Source: an uncultured Clostridia bacterium (GTDB lineage: Bacteria; Bacillota; Clostridia; Christensenellales; Borkfalkiaceae). Taken from it: DNA of 64,000 nt. This document shows, piece after piece, positions 22,697 to 32,400 of the stretch. The notes beneath the pieces are model-generated. The model saw only the letters and a list, made by a program, of their open reading frames with translations, had not been told where the DNA came from and searched no databases. Location: NCBI GenBank assembly GCA_944327625.1, contig CALVHL010000004.1, positions 1 through 64,000 on the forward strand. Direction: 5' to 3'. Within the stretch, counting starts at the first letter, position 1; the number at the start of each line of letters is the position of its first letter. Made by a program: the position numbers and the translations under genes.

Positions 22697-24112
22697 ATGC
22701 TGGCACTCATATCCGACGGCGAGCGGGCGTATATTTCCACCGTATTTGCCGAAAAAGAAACGCTCGGCTCGTCGCTCGTCGCCGTGTTCGACGCGGACGC
22801 TTCGCGCGTTGAGGTGATCGACAAATTCACCCCGAACGGAATGACGCCGCGCGTATTATTCACCCAAAGTTCCCCGCCCGTCGGCAAGCGCTCGGGCTGG
22901 AAAATCTATGAAGATATCGCGCTCGATTGGTTCATTCCCCTGCTCAAAGGGGGCGGCGGGCACGAGGTGGACGAATATTTCGTCTCGAAATACGTCTTTG
23001 ACGCTTCGCCCGACGATTGGCAGGAAATATCGACCGAGGCGCAGGCGCTCGCCTTCAACGCGCAGAATATCGGTCTGTATGTGGGCACGGTCGCAATGAA
23101 GGAGGGCGACGACGGCGCAATTGAGATATTTATAGACACCGCCGCCGATTTCCGCATAGAGCTGCGGCTGTACGGCGTAATCGACGGGGAGGCGTTCGGG
23201 CGCATTTATAACGCCTACGAGGCGGGCATTTCGCTCGTCGACGGCGGCTTCGAGCTCAATATCTGCGGCGACTCGTCCGAGGGCGTAGACGGCTACGACA
23301 GAAACGAGCTCGTGTCCTGGTCGGTCGTCTTCGATAGCGCGGAGTGGAGGGCGGAATTCAATCCCGAAACCGAACTTGCCGAAGCGGAACTTCCCGAGGC
23401 GGAGCCGTACACGATTGACAAGCTGTTTTCGGACATCGGACGGAGCGTGGACGGAGTGCGGCTGGAGAACGGGCGCATTTTTTACGGCAAGCGCGGCGCG
23501 GACTTCGTCGTAGAGCAGGTCGGCAAAGATTTCGACGTGTTTTTAAACGGCGTGCGATATATGACGGGGATAGCCGCTGAAGATGCGTGCTTTGTCATAA
23601 GTTCGGCTTTCGGCGAACTGCGCATAAGCGAGATAGAAAAGGACATATATTATCGTACGCCGCTGTCGATTGCAAAGACGCTTGCGACCGTAATAATACC
23701 CATAGCTTTGCTCTGTATCGGCAATGCGGCGTATGCTCTGTTCCTGCTGTTCAATTCCGATAAGGACACTGTCGGGAATGCGCCGTTCATACTCTTCATA
23801 TCTCTCGCCGCCATGGCGTTGCTTGTATTCTGCGCGATTAAGTACGGGAAAGTCAGCGGCGAGTATGTCTTAACGGGCGACACTCTGTTCTTTGCCGAGG
23901 GGGAGAAACTGATGAGGGTTTTCGGCCTTTGCGACGTAATCAGCACTCGCGTGAGAAAATTGCCGTTTACGACGGAGGGCAGAATAGAGCTTGTCTTTAA
24001 ACCCGACGGACTGAAATTAAGTCTGAGATCAATGAAGAATGCCGTCAAACTCAACGCGATGATCAAGGAGCTTTCGGCAAGAATTACCGACGGCGACATA
24101 CGCTGTCACTGA
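22697..24112 (+). CDS. Unknown membrane protein with C-terminal PH-like domain (resident paralogue)
   Basis: A 471-residue paralogue of the insert gene at 17375. Both open alike (MLALISDGERAYISTVF here; MIAIILENNEEYVSPVF there), share a soluble region with a Trp/Tyr-containing block, then two membrane helices (about 350-372 and 380-400 here) and a PH-like tail (GEYVLTGDTLFFAEGEKL to LNAMIKELSARI). Identity is low, so the split is old. It has the GC-rich composition of the neighbourhood. ATG 22697 is nine bases from AAAGGAG; ATG 22691 is too close to that site. Function is unknown. Confidence 0.75.
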   Translation: MLALISDGERAYISTVFAEKETLGSSLVAVFDADASRVEVIDKFTPNGMTPRVLFTQSSPPVGKRSGWKIYEDIALDWFIPLLKGGGGHEVDEYFVSKYVFDASPDDWQEISTEAQALAFNAQNIGLYVGTVAMKEGDDGAIEIFIDTAADFRIELRLYGVIDGEAFGRIYNAYEAGISLVDGGFELNICGDSSEGVDGYDRNELVSWSVVFDSAEWRAEFNPETELAEAELPEAEPYTIDKLFSDIGRSVDGVRLENGRIFYGKRGADFVVEQVGKDFDVFLNGVRYMTGIAAEDACFVISSAFGELRISEIEKDIYYRTPLSIAKTLATVIIPIALLCIGNAAYALFLLFNSDKDTVGNAPFILFISLAAMALLVFCAIKYGKVSGEYVLTGDTLFFAEGEKLMRVFGLCDVISTRVRKLPFTTEGRIELVFKPDGLKLSLRSMKNAVKLNAMIKELSARITDGDIRCH

Positions 24113-24129
24113 CGGCGCTCTGCCCGATT

Positions 24130-24155
24130 GGTGCGGCAATATGCCCCAACCAACG
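24130..24155 (-). repeat. Short dispersed repeat, inverted copy
   Basis: The reverse complement reads GTTGGTTGGGGCATATTGCC then GCACCA, almost identical to 12462-12487. Confidence 0.6.
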
Positions 24156-24246
24156 CTGTTTTTGCGCCCGCAAAATACCCGTCAAACACCCGCCGCAAGC
24201 CCTAACTAACGCCCGATTTCGCGCCCATAATTATTGCGAGGTTGCC

Positions 24247-24275
24247 TTTACAAGGGGCGGAATATGTGCTATATT
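24247..24275 (+). promoter_or_regulatory. Promoter of rtcB
   Basis: TTTACA at 24247-24252, 17-base spacer, TATATT at 24270-24275. The short leader can fold CCGACGGGGC (from 24287) against GCCCTCGTCGG (to about 24316) with one bulge. Confidence 0.65.
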
Positions 24276-24343
24276 GTTATCTGTCCGACGGGGCTTGAAA
24301 AGTCGCCCTCGTCGGCGCAATATAATTTGAGGAGGACGGAAAA

Positions 24344-25534
24344 GTGGATCTTAAAATCTATTCCGACTGTATAGAATGGAAGGCGACCGACCAGGTCTAC
24401 ACGCTGATGAAGCAGGAGGCTTTCGCTTCCCAAAAGGTGCGGATAATGCCGGACTGTCATTCGGGCTCGGGCTGTGTGATAGGCTTTACCTCGACCATGT
24501 CCGACAAGGTCATACCCAACGTCATCGGCGTGGATATAGGCTGCGGCATGCGCGTTGCCGAACTCGGCGATATTGCCTGCGACCTGCCCGCCCTCGACGG
24601 CTATATCAAGCGCAAAATACCCGCAGGTATGCAGGTCTGCGACGGTGCGGACGAGAGAGGGGTTAAGATAATTTCTCAGCTTCGTTGCAGGGATAAGCTT
24701 ACCAATATGTCGTGGCTCGAACGGTCGCTCGGCTCGCTCGGCGGCGGCAATCACTTCATAGAGCTGGACAAGGGCGAAAAAGGTCTTTATTTGGTCGTAC
24801 ACACGGGTTCGCGCAATCTCGGCAAGCAGGTCGCCGACTATTACCAGAAGCTGGCGGTAAGGCGCATAAAGCGCGAGAGCGATGAGGAAAAGGCAGAGAT
24901 GGCGGCGGCAATCGCCCGCCTCAAATCGTGCGGGTTGCAGGTGCAGATACCCGACGAATTAGAGCGGATTAAGAAGAAATATCGCGAAAATACCGCCATT
25001 CCCGACGATCTGTGCTATCTTTGCGGCGCGGATATGGACGACTATATGCACGATATGCGGCTCTGTCAGCAGTTCGCGATCCTCAACCGCACGATTATTT
25101 CCGATAAGATACTCAACTTCCTCGGCGCGGGCAGAATCCGCGTGTGGGAGTCGGTGCATAACTACATCGACGAATTCAACATAGTCCGCAAGGGCGCAAT
25201 CTCGGCGCACGACGGGCAGAAAGTCATAATCCCCATGAATATGCGCGACGGCTGCATAATCGGCAGGGGCAAGGGCAACCCCGACTGGAACGAGTCTGCG
25301 CCCCACGGCGCGGGCAGGCTTATGTCGAGGGCGGAGGCAAAGCGCAATCTCTCGCTTGACGAGTTCACGCGCCAGATGGAGGGCATATATACGACGACGG
25401 CGGACTATTCGACGCTCGACGAAGCGCCCATGGCTTATAAGCCCGTCGAGGAGATACTTAAATTCATCGGCGATACGGTCGACATTGAGGAAATCGTCAA
25501 GCCGATTTATAACTTCAAGGCGGCAGAAATGTAG
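24344..25534 (+). CDS. rtcB: RtcB-family RNA ligase
   Basis: Joins RNA 2',3'-cyclic phosphate or 3'-phosphate ends to 5'-OH ends using GTP and Mn2+, in RNA repair. The 396-residue protein has metal and guanylate-site motifs: MPDCHSGSGCVIGFT near residue 35, GVDIGCGMRVA near 66, LGGGNHFIEL near 130, HTGSRNLGK near 150, and APHGAGRLMSR near 320 with the histidine that takes GMP. It is shorter than the archaeal form (about 480), matching the compact bacterial subgroup. It starts at GTG 24344 behind TTGAGGAGGACGG. No archease or RtcA gene is near. Confidence 0.93.
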   Translation: MDLKIYSDCIEWKATDQVYTLMKQEAFASQKVRIMPDCHSGSGCVIGFTSTMSDKVIPNVIGVDIGCGMRVAELGDIACDLPALDGYIKRKIPAGMQVCDGADERGVKIISQLRCRDKLTNMSWLERSLGSLGGGNHFIELDKGEKGLYLVVHTGSRNLGKQVADYYQKLAVRRIKRESDEEKAEMAAAIARLKSCGLQVQIPDELERIKKKYRENTAIPDDLCYLCGADMDDYMHDMRLCQQFAILNRTIISDKILNFLGAGRIRVWESVHNYIDEFNIVRKGAISAHDGQKVIIPMNMRDGCIIGRGKGNPDWNESAPHGAGRLMSRAEAKRNLSLDEFTRQMEGIYTTTADYSTLDEAPMAYKPVEEILKFIGDTVDIEEIVKPIYNFKAAEM

Positions 25535-25540
25535 TTTCGT

Positions 25541-25610
25541 TGCGGCATATATGGGGGTTAATTGAATTTACGGGCACATAGTCGCAAGGTGCGGCGGGGA
25601 ATACCCCGCC
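25541..25610 (+). terminator. Short repeat copy and terminator-like hairpin after rtcB
   Basis: 25541-25570 is a copy of the short repeat (TGCGGCATATATGGGGGTTA). Then GGCGGGG (25593-25599) pairs with CCCCGCC (25604-25610) around AATA; a T run follows only after about 15 bases. Confidence 0.5.
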
Positions 25611-25884
25611 AATGCGCTTTCAGTCTTTTTTTCTCATTCTTCCTCGTCCGACGGCGTAAAATGCGCCCCTTTCGGGGGAGTACAGGCGCTCAAATACCGC
25701 TCGTCTTAAAAGCAGGCGAAAATATGCGCGCCCTACGGCGCAACTGCCCTCAAACGGGCGGAAACTTATCCGCGCATTTCTCTGTTTTGCAAAATTTCAG
25801 TCATTTTTGGCTTTTATCCTGCGGCGCGGGCGCATTTTACAGATTTTTCAACAAAATAAGCCCCTACTTATTGCCGCAAAATTA
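25611..25884. other. Gene-free stretch before the riboswitch promoter
   Basis: A plus-strand frame of about 108 codons crosses 25562-25888 but has no ribosome site, no recognisable product and many Cys/Arg/Phe runs typical of chance frames. Some short hairpins (CCCTTTCGGGGG) and phrases recall 5338-5580. Nothing else is seen. Confidence 0.4.
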
Positions 25885-25913
25885 TTGACAAAATAGACGC
25901 GCAATATTATAAT
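25885..25913 (+). promoter_or_regulatory. Promoter of the riboswitch-controlled surface operon
   Basis: Perfect consensus: TTGACA at 25885-25890, 17-base spacer, TATAAT at 25908-25913. Transcription starts near 25920, directly ahead of the aptamer. Confidence 0.9.
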
Positions 25914-25926
25914 AATGTCGTTGAAT

Positions 25927-26050
25927 AGCTGAGATAATAGCAAAGCGCCCGAAAGAGCGTGACGCAAAGCTTTAAGAGCCTAAGTTCCCGCAATGCGGAA
26001 TATGGTTGTCAGTTGCCGAAAAACAATTAAGTTTGTCTTTCGGCTTTTTT
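25927..26050 (+). ncRNA. Cyclic di-GMP-I (GEMM-I) riboswitch with terminator
   Basis: The aptamer (25927-26014) has the class I signature: AGCAAAGCGCCCGAAAGAGC, then GTGACGCAAAGC, then AGCCTAAG, a variable hairpin (TTCCCGCAATGCGGAA) and the 3' part TATGGTTGTCAGTTGCCG. P1 can pair AGCTGA (25927-25932) with TCAGTT (26009-26014). A terminator follows at once: GCCGAAA (26015-26021) with TTTCGGC (26038-26044) and six T. Control is therefore probably at transcription termination; whether c-di-GMP turns the operon on or off cannot be read with certainty. It lies 40 bases before the first surface-protein gene. Confidence 0.9.
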
Positions 26051-26089
26051 ATTTTCTCTGCTTGAAAAAATCTTTGAAGGAGGGCGGAA

Positions 26090-29000
26090 ATGACTAAAAG
26101 AAAGACCGTTGCGGTCATAATCGTGTCAATATTGCTCGCGCTGTGCGTGGCTGTCGGCGCGGTCGTTGCCGCCACCGTCACAAAGACGAGATATACCGAT
26201 TTTACCTTTACTTTCGGTCAGCTTACCGCAACGCCCTCCGTCACGCAGGATAGTCAGTCCGTAACATTTAATAAGTCGGGCGACAGCAAAACTTTTACCG
26301 TCAATGTCGACAATGCGGCGGGAGGCAACGCCGCTACATATTCGTTTTCGCTTGACGCAGGGCTCAGCGGCGTAAGCGGGGCGCAGTTCCTCGTATTTAT
26401 CGACGATGTTTTCGTCGGTACGCTCGCCTCGGTTCAATCTCAAAGCTCTGTTTATGAAGGCATAGCCCTTGCGGGCGAAAGCCTTTCTCATTCCTTGGCG
26501 GTTGAATATCACAACACGGGCGCACCGTCGCAGGTCGGCAACATAAGCCTTACCGTCAGCTGCACGGCTCGCTCGCTGGATACCCGGACGCACACCCTGA
26601 TTCCCTCCGAAGACGACCTTTTATATACCCTCCGCGCGATTGTCGGCGGTTACATAACCACGCCCCGCACGCTCATTCTTACGGGCGACGTTGCGCTTTC
26701 TTTCGCGGCTGAATATGACCTCAAAAAAGTCGTTCTTAAAATAGACACTTTCGGACATTCGCTCTCGTTCGGCGGTTCGACGCTCGTCAATGCCGACGTG
26801 GAGATTTATTCCTCCCGCGCGGCAACTTCCGAGGGCAGCACGGAGACTGCGCCCGCAATCTCCGCTCTTGTTGTGGGGGCTGGCTCTTTCGTCAATTTCG
26901 CCGACAGCGTTTCCGTAAGCGAAGTAACGCTCTCCGACGGCTATAATTCGGATGCGGCGATTGCTGCGATTAAGTCATACCTTTCGGCTGATTTCGACGG
27001 CAGAAAGGTTGAGGCAGGCAATGATACAGGCGTTGAGAAAGGTGACAAATATTTAGGCAGTCTTGCGGTATATGCGGACAACATTACTTGCACTGTCAGC
27101 GGCAATACCGTAAAGATAACTTGCGGCGGTGCGACATATACGGCATATACCGTTGACACGGTCGCAACTTTTACGGGTATTCTGGAGGGTATAATGACCG
27201 CCCAGCGAGCATCTTCGAGCGATAAAGGCGAGACTGATAAGGGGTGGGATTATACCGTTGACCATACCGACTATGATTTCTATCTTCCCGTAACGCTTGC
27301 AAGCGGCACGGACAGCGCGGCGGTGGTGTGGGGCAGCTCGCTCCCCTCGGTGGTCGGCTATGACGGCGAATATGTGCCTGCAAACCGCGCTACTACCGTT
27401 CAGCTCACGGCGGCGGTTTCGGCTTACGGGCATACGGAATACGTCACCTACTATGTGCGCACGGCGGGGCTTTCGTTCGCCGAAAGAATGAAAAATATGT
27501 GCTCCCAGATACAGTCGCCCACGCTTGCCAAGACAAGCGCGCACACGCTTGTCTCTGCGGACAGTATAAACTCATTTATTTCTGAGTACGCCGTAACCGA
27601 TTTTACGGGCAGCGGCGGCGGGACGAGCGTTGGCGTTGCAACCGACGAGTACGGCAACATAACCGTAACTGCGCTCAACGGCAACAGTGAGGAGGAGATT
27701 GTCACCCTCACCGCATCATTTTCCGAGGACGGCAAAAGTGGTACGGAAACATTCAATATTCCCGTCTATATCGATGTTGCGGCGATAAATCCCGAAAAGG
27801 TCCTCGATGTGGTGCAGGAGGAAGCGGCAAAAATCAATGTCCTCGAAAATATCCTCAACGACCATTATCACGAACTGCATGAAAGTTGCGGTCAAGGCAG
27901 TTTCACCCTCCCCGCGACCTATCCTTTGGGCAGCGTAGTCGGCGCAAACCCTTCGCTCGGTCAGACCGAGGCGCAGTATTTAATCGGCTATGCGGTAGAA
28001 GGCGACGGCTATAACAATGCCGCCGTAAGCATTGCAAAAAACGGCGAAATTAACGGCAATATTTTCAATATCGATCCCGAAAAGTTGCTCCCCGTACAAA
28101 GTCAGCTTCATATCCGCATTTATCTCTACGGCACGGACGGCACTTCGCAGACCATTTCCGATAATATTGCTAACAAGCAGTATTTTACTATCGACCTGCC
28201 CGCGGCGTTTACGGTCGGCAATAATGCGGGTTTTGTCAGCAACGCAACGGATAGTAACGGCGTAGATTATGTATTTGCTCAGGTTCGCGATCAGGTGGAG
28301 GCGGTTCAAGCTGCTAAGCTTCAATCGTGCGAAAATCATTCTGTTGAGGAGCGCAAATTCATTCTCTTATACAGCATAAACCTTGCAAACCGCAACGGAC
28401 TTACAGCGCTTGACCTCTCCGCGCCAGACGGTGTGGAGGGTTATAAGGTCAGCTCGATTTACGGCCTTACGCAGTTTACAAATCTCACTTCGCTCTATCT
28501 TGCTAATACGCATATCGGCGACGAAAGCGCGTATCAAGTAGACGGCACGGCAGTCAAGAATATGGACATAATCGCAGGCCGTACAACGCTTGCAACGCTC
28601 AATCTTGAAAACTGCGACATAACCACGATAGTCTCCTTCAAGGCGCTGACAAATCTTACTGACGTCAACCTTGCGGGCAACACAATACTTCGGAACATTT
28701 CTGCTTTGCTGTTATCCTCAAAGACGCTTGCAACGCTCGATATTTGCGACACTTATGCGGCGCTTTACGATATTGAAAGTGGTACTCAGACCATTGAGAA
28801 CAATGAGATTACCTGGCATTATCATTCGGTATTGGAGGAGCTTTACGACGACTATGTCGCGGCAAATAGTGCCGAGCCGACCTATTATATAAGCGGTCAC
28901 TCGGACAGCCATACGGTATATAACCCCTATGTCTTCGGCAATAGCAGCGACGACATAGTCAGAGAAATAGCCAAAAACTACGCCTACCGCTTTGAAAACA

Positions 29001-29380
29001 TAATCGAAATGACCAACGTCATTCACCTGCAAAACACGGTTATCGTCGCGGGCGGCGAACCCTATGCCTCGATAAATTGGAAAATCGTAGACATTACCGA
29101 CGCGGACGGAAATAAGCTTACGGAAGGCACGCACTACACGACCTCGACTTCAGATTTCTCTAAGCCGCTCGTGCTCGACCTTACGCCCGGCAAATTCCGC
29201 CTGACGAGGGGATATACGGTAGACAGTACAACGGGTGCGATAGAGTATAATGGGGACGCGACGGGTTGGGTTGTCAACCTTGAAATGACCATAACCGTCG
29301 CCGGCAGGAGCTATTCGAGGAATTTCTACATAAGCGTATTGGATAAATTCAGTACGACTGACACCGACGGGCAGTCGTAA
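26090..29380 (+). CDS. Large secreted LRR/Ig protein with SipW-type N terminus (1096 aa)
   Basis: First gene behind the c-di-GMP riboswitch. Residues 1-28 are a membrane-crossing signal (KRKTVAVIIVSILLALCVAV) followed by TasA/camelysin-like sequence (FTFTFGQLTATPSVTQDS, KTFTVNVDNAAGGN) to about 165. The middle has a strand-rich part and an atrophied bacterial Ig-like unit near 400-460 (AVVWGSSLPSVVGYDGEY). About 765-900 are leucine-rich repeats (LTSLYLANTHIGDES, LATLNLENCDITTI, LTDVNLAGNTILRNI). A beta-rich C-terminal domain ends it, with no sorting signal. GAAGGAGGGCGGAA precedes ATG 26090. A matrix or adhesin role is inferred from layout and riboswitch. Confidence 0.85.
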   Translation: MTKRKTVAVIIVSILLALCVAVGAVVAATVTKTRYTDFTFTFGQLTATPSVTQDSQSVTFNKSGDSKTFTVNVDNAAGGNAATYSFSLDAGLSGVSGAQFLVFIDDVFVGTLASVQSQSSVYEGIALAGESLSHSLAVEYHNTGAPSQVGNISLTVSCTARSLDTRTHTLIPSEDDLLYTLRAIVGGYITTPRTLILTGDVALSFAAEYDLKKVVLKIDTFGHSLSFGGSTLVNADVEIYSSRAATSEGSTETAPAISALVVGAGSFVNFADSVSVSEVTLSDGYNSDAAIAAIKSYLSADFDGRKVEAGNDTGVEKGDKYLGSLAVYADNITCTVSGNTVKITCGGATYTAYTVDTVATFTGILEGIMTAQRASSSDKGETDKGWDYTVDHTDYDFYLPVTLASGTDSAAVVWGSSLPSVVGYDGEYVPANRATTVQLTAAVSAYGHTEYVTYYVRTAGLSFAERMKNMCSQIQSPTLAKTSAHTLVSADSINSFISEYAVTDFTGSGGGTSVGVATDEYGNITVTALNGNSEEEIVTLTASFSEDGKSGTETFNIPVYIDVAAINPEKVLDVVQEEAAKINVLENILNDHYHELHESCGQGSFTLPATYPLGSVVGANPSLGQTEAQYLIGYAVEGDGYNNAAVSIAKNGEINGNIFNIDPEKLLPVQSQLHIRIYLYGTDGTSQTISDNIANKQYFTIDLPAAFTVGNNAGFVSNATDSNGVDYVFAQVRDQVEAVQAAKLQSCENHSVEERKFILLYSINLANRNGLTALDLSAPDGVEGYKVSSIYGLTQFTNLTSLYLANTHIGDESAYQVDGTAVKNMDIIAGRTTLATLNLENCDITTIVSFKALTNLTDVNLAGNTILRNISALLLSSKTLATLDICDTYAALYDIESGTQTIENNEITWHYHSVLEELYDDYVAANSAEPTYYISGHSDSHTVYNPYVFGNSSDDIVREIAKNYAYRFENIIEMTNVIHLQNTVIVAGGEPYASINWKIVDITDADGNKLTEGTHYTTSTSDFSKPLVLDLTPGKFRLTRGYTVDSTTGAIEYNGDATGWVVNLEMTITVAGRSYSRNFYISVLDKFSTTDTDGQS

Positions 29381-29448
29381 AAAATCAATTGCCCCCGTAC
29401 TATGTTCCGATTAACGGCAAAAATCTATAAAGGAGTGTGGCAGAGAAA

Positions 29449-32400
29449 ATGAAAAAGAGATTGCTTTCGGGCATAATTCTTCTCGTGTTCGCAATCGTGC
29501 TCAGCGCGGGTGCGTCCTTTGCCGCGCTCTTTGAAAAGTCATCTTCCGCAAGCGGCGAAGTTACGGTCGAAAACGGGCATACCGTCTACTATATTGCCAA
29601 TCAGAGCGTGCTGTTCGGCATTGGTTACAACGAAAAATATAACGACTATGCCGCCGTCACGGAATACACCGCGGACGGCGTTGGCGAAACGACGAAAAAG
29701 TCCAACCGCATAGTTTTGCTCTTTACGCAGGACATAAAGCTCAGCGCCGACATTGTCATAAACCGCGACGTCAATATCGACCTCAACGGTCACACGCTCG
29801 ACCTCAACGGGCATACGCTCACCGTGCGCCACGCATACTTCGGGCAGTTTGCGCTGTACAGCTCTGTCGAGGGCGGTGCGGTGGTAAGCACTAAATCGGG
29901 CGGGCAGTTTGCCGTTCAGACGCCTAATGCCGAAATTAAAATCGACGACAGCGTTGCGGACGAAAGCTCGCTTATTTCAACCGACAACGCGCTTGCGTCT
30001 GTCGCGCTCGAATACATAAAGAATGTCTTTAAGTCGGGCGGCGCGGGAATGTACTATACTTCCGGAGGTCATCTGCCATTCGTCTACCGCTACGGCATAC
30101 ACGAACTTGACATAGAATATACGATAGTCGATGGCGCGGTAAGCGCGACTATCGGCGATCAGACCGCGGAAAATATCGCCGTGGTCGCTTCGTCGGCAGC
30201 GGAGGCGGCAAAACTCTGGCTTGCCGATTATATGCAGACATACGCCAACGGAATAGGCGGTTATGATATATACCACACCATAACCCTGCCCTCAGGCAAT
30301 AACTATACGGGTACGCAGTTTACATATTCGGCTACGGATATAACCGACAATGGCGAAGCGGCGGGCAGCGTGGCCATAACCCGGAGCAACGATGAAAGCG
30401 TTTATTTTATCTCGCCTGCCGCGACGGTTTCGTCGTTTACGCTCAATGAGGGTGCGACGGGGCTTTCGTTTACGTTCATTACGCGCAGTTCAAGCTATCG
30501 CAACGACATTGCCGCCGACATTATAACCGCCATTCTTACAAGAGAGGATGAAAAATCTGAAACGGGATATAGCACCGCAAACGGCATAATTCTGACGGCT
30601 ATTTACGGCGGTCAGGGCGAGGTTGACAATGCGTCAAGCTATTTGTGGTCGGGCAAGGACGGCACTTTTTTCACTCTGCCCGCAACCCCTTCGGGCATTT
30701 CCATGGGCGGCGTTGGCGATTATACCGCAGATATAACGGCAGATGCGCTCGGGCTTGACGGCATATCTTACGAATTTGTCGACGGCAACCCCGCAAATGT
30801 CTATGCGCTCAATGGCTACACCGTCGGCTTCTATAACGACGGCTCTACCATAAAAGACAATGCGGAAATATTTGAAAGCCTTGAAATGATAACGGCGACC
30901 TTGAAGGTCACGCTGACAATCGACGAAAAGGAAGTCGTCATGAACGTCATGATCGGCTTCTCGTGGAGCGGTGACGAAACCATTACGGGCGATGCGGGCA
31001 CGGGTTCGCCCTCTAACCGCTTCGGCGCATACTTCAACCGCTTGCAGAGCGAGATTAACGCCGCAACCGACAATCTTTCCTATAATAAGGACTTTGAAAT
31101 GCGCGCCAACTTCGACGGCGATCCCTACATTGTATACAGCCTTGTAAGGGTGGACGGGAATGGCAACCCCATTGCCGACGACGGGCTTCTGACCGTCCTG
31201 TTCGACGGCAAGACTTATACTTTCAGCGGCGACACGCCGTCTTTAACCCTTGACGAATTAAAGGCTGAGGGCGCAAAGCATATATTTAAGGTCGATTATT
31301 CGCTTCTTCCCATCTGCGGCGCATATTATCGTATATATGTGCATTATAGTTTCGGTACGGGCTGGGCGAAGGTCACGGACAGCTTTTTCACGCTGTATCT
31401 TCCCGGCATAGTGCAGGTCGGCAGGGGCTATGATGCGGACGGCAATTTCGCCGATAACGGCACGGTCTATTTTGTAAACGACGACGCGGGATTATACGAG
31501 CATATAAGAGGTCTTATAAGCCCCGATGAAACCTATATTCAGACGGCAGACCTTACAAAGGAAGTGGCGTTGTATCTTCACACTTCCGATATATTTGACA
31601 ATATTCAGCCGACAAGACCGAGCGGCATAAGTAATTTCAGCGGAACTATAACCGGTTATAACTGGCTTACTATACTTCCCAACATAACCGTGCTTGATGT
31701 GTGCGGCAGAAAGTTCGGCGACAGTCAGCTTTCATTGCTGACCGACCATAACAACCTTAAAGAGCTGTATATCGGCGGGTATAGCGATGACATAAATGCT
31801 AACCTGACCGCGCTTGACAATCTGCCGTCTTTGCCCGCGCTTGAAATTCTTGACATAAGCTATTCAAAGGTAAGCCTCTTTGACAGGGTGACAAAGGCAA
31901 ACTATCCCGCACTTAAAGCATTCTGGTGCGGCGGAATAACTATTGACAGAGAAATTAACCTCATTATATTTTCCTTTACCATAACCGATTGGCGTTACGG
32001 CAGCAACGGCACGCAGAACAGGGATACGCTTGCCCAGCTTGTCGCGGCGGGCGTAAGTGTCAATAACGGCGGTTCTTTCGGCGAAGAAAATCCCATTGAA
32101 AAGGCGCTTGCACAGATTATCACGCAGGAAAATATTATGGTCAACGCCGCCAATATTCCTATGCTGTATTATTATGTAGGCGGCGCAGAAACTTCACTCA
32201 CTTCCTATACGGCTTATCTCGCGGCAGGTTCGCCTCAGCTCTACTATTCGCAAAACGGAGCAGAAACTGCCATAGACGGCACCGAGGTCGGAACGGCGTT
32301 CAACGCGCTTTTAAGAAGCGTTGAAAAAATCTATGTCCAATTCCCCAACGACAACACGGCAATCGCGCAAAACAACGGTGAAGGCGGCACCGCCGCTTCA

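Noticed and set aside
22440-22817. Frame of 125 codons between the surface protein and the PH-tail protein
   Set aside because: It crosses two GC-rich hairpins including a terminator and overlaps the real gene start; arginine-rich chance translation.
25562-25888. Plus-strand frame of 108 codons after rtcB
   Set aside because: No ribosome site or plausible protein pattern; it runs into the promoter of the riboswitch operon.
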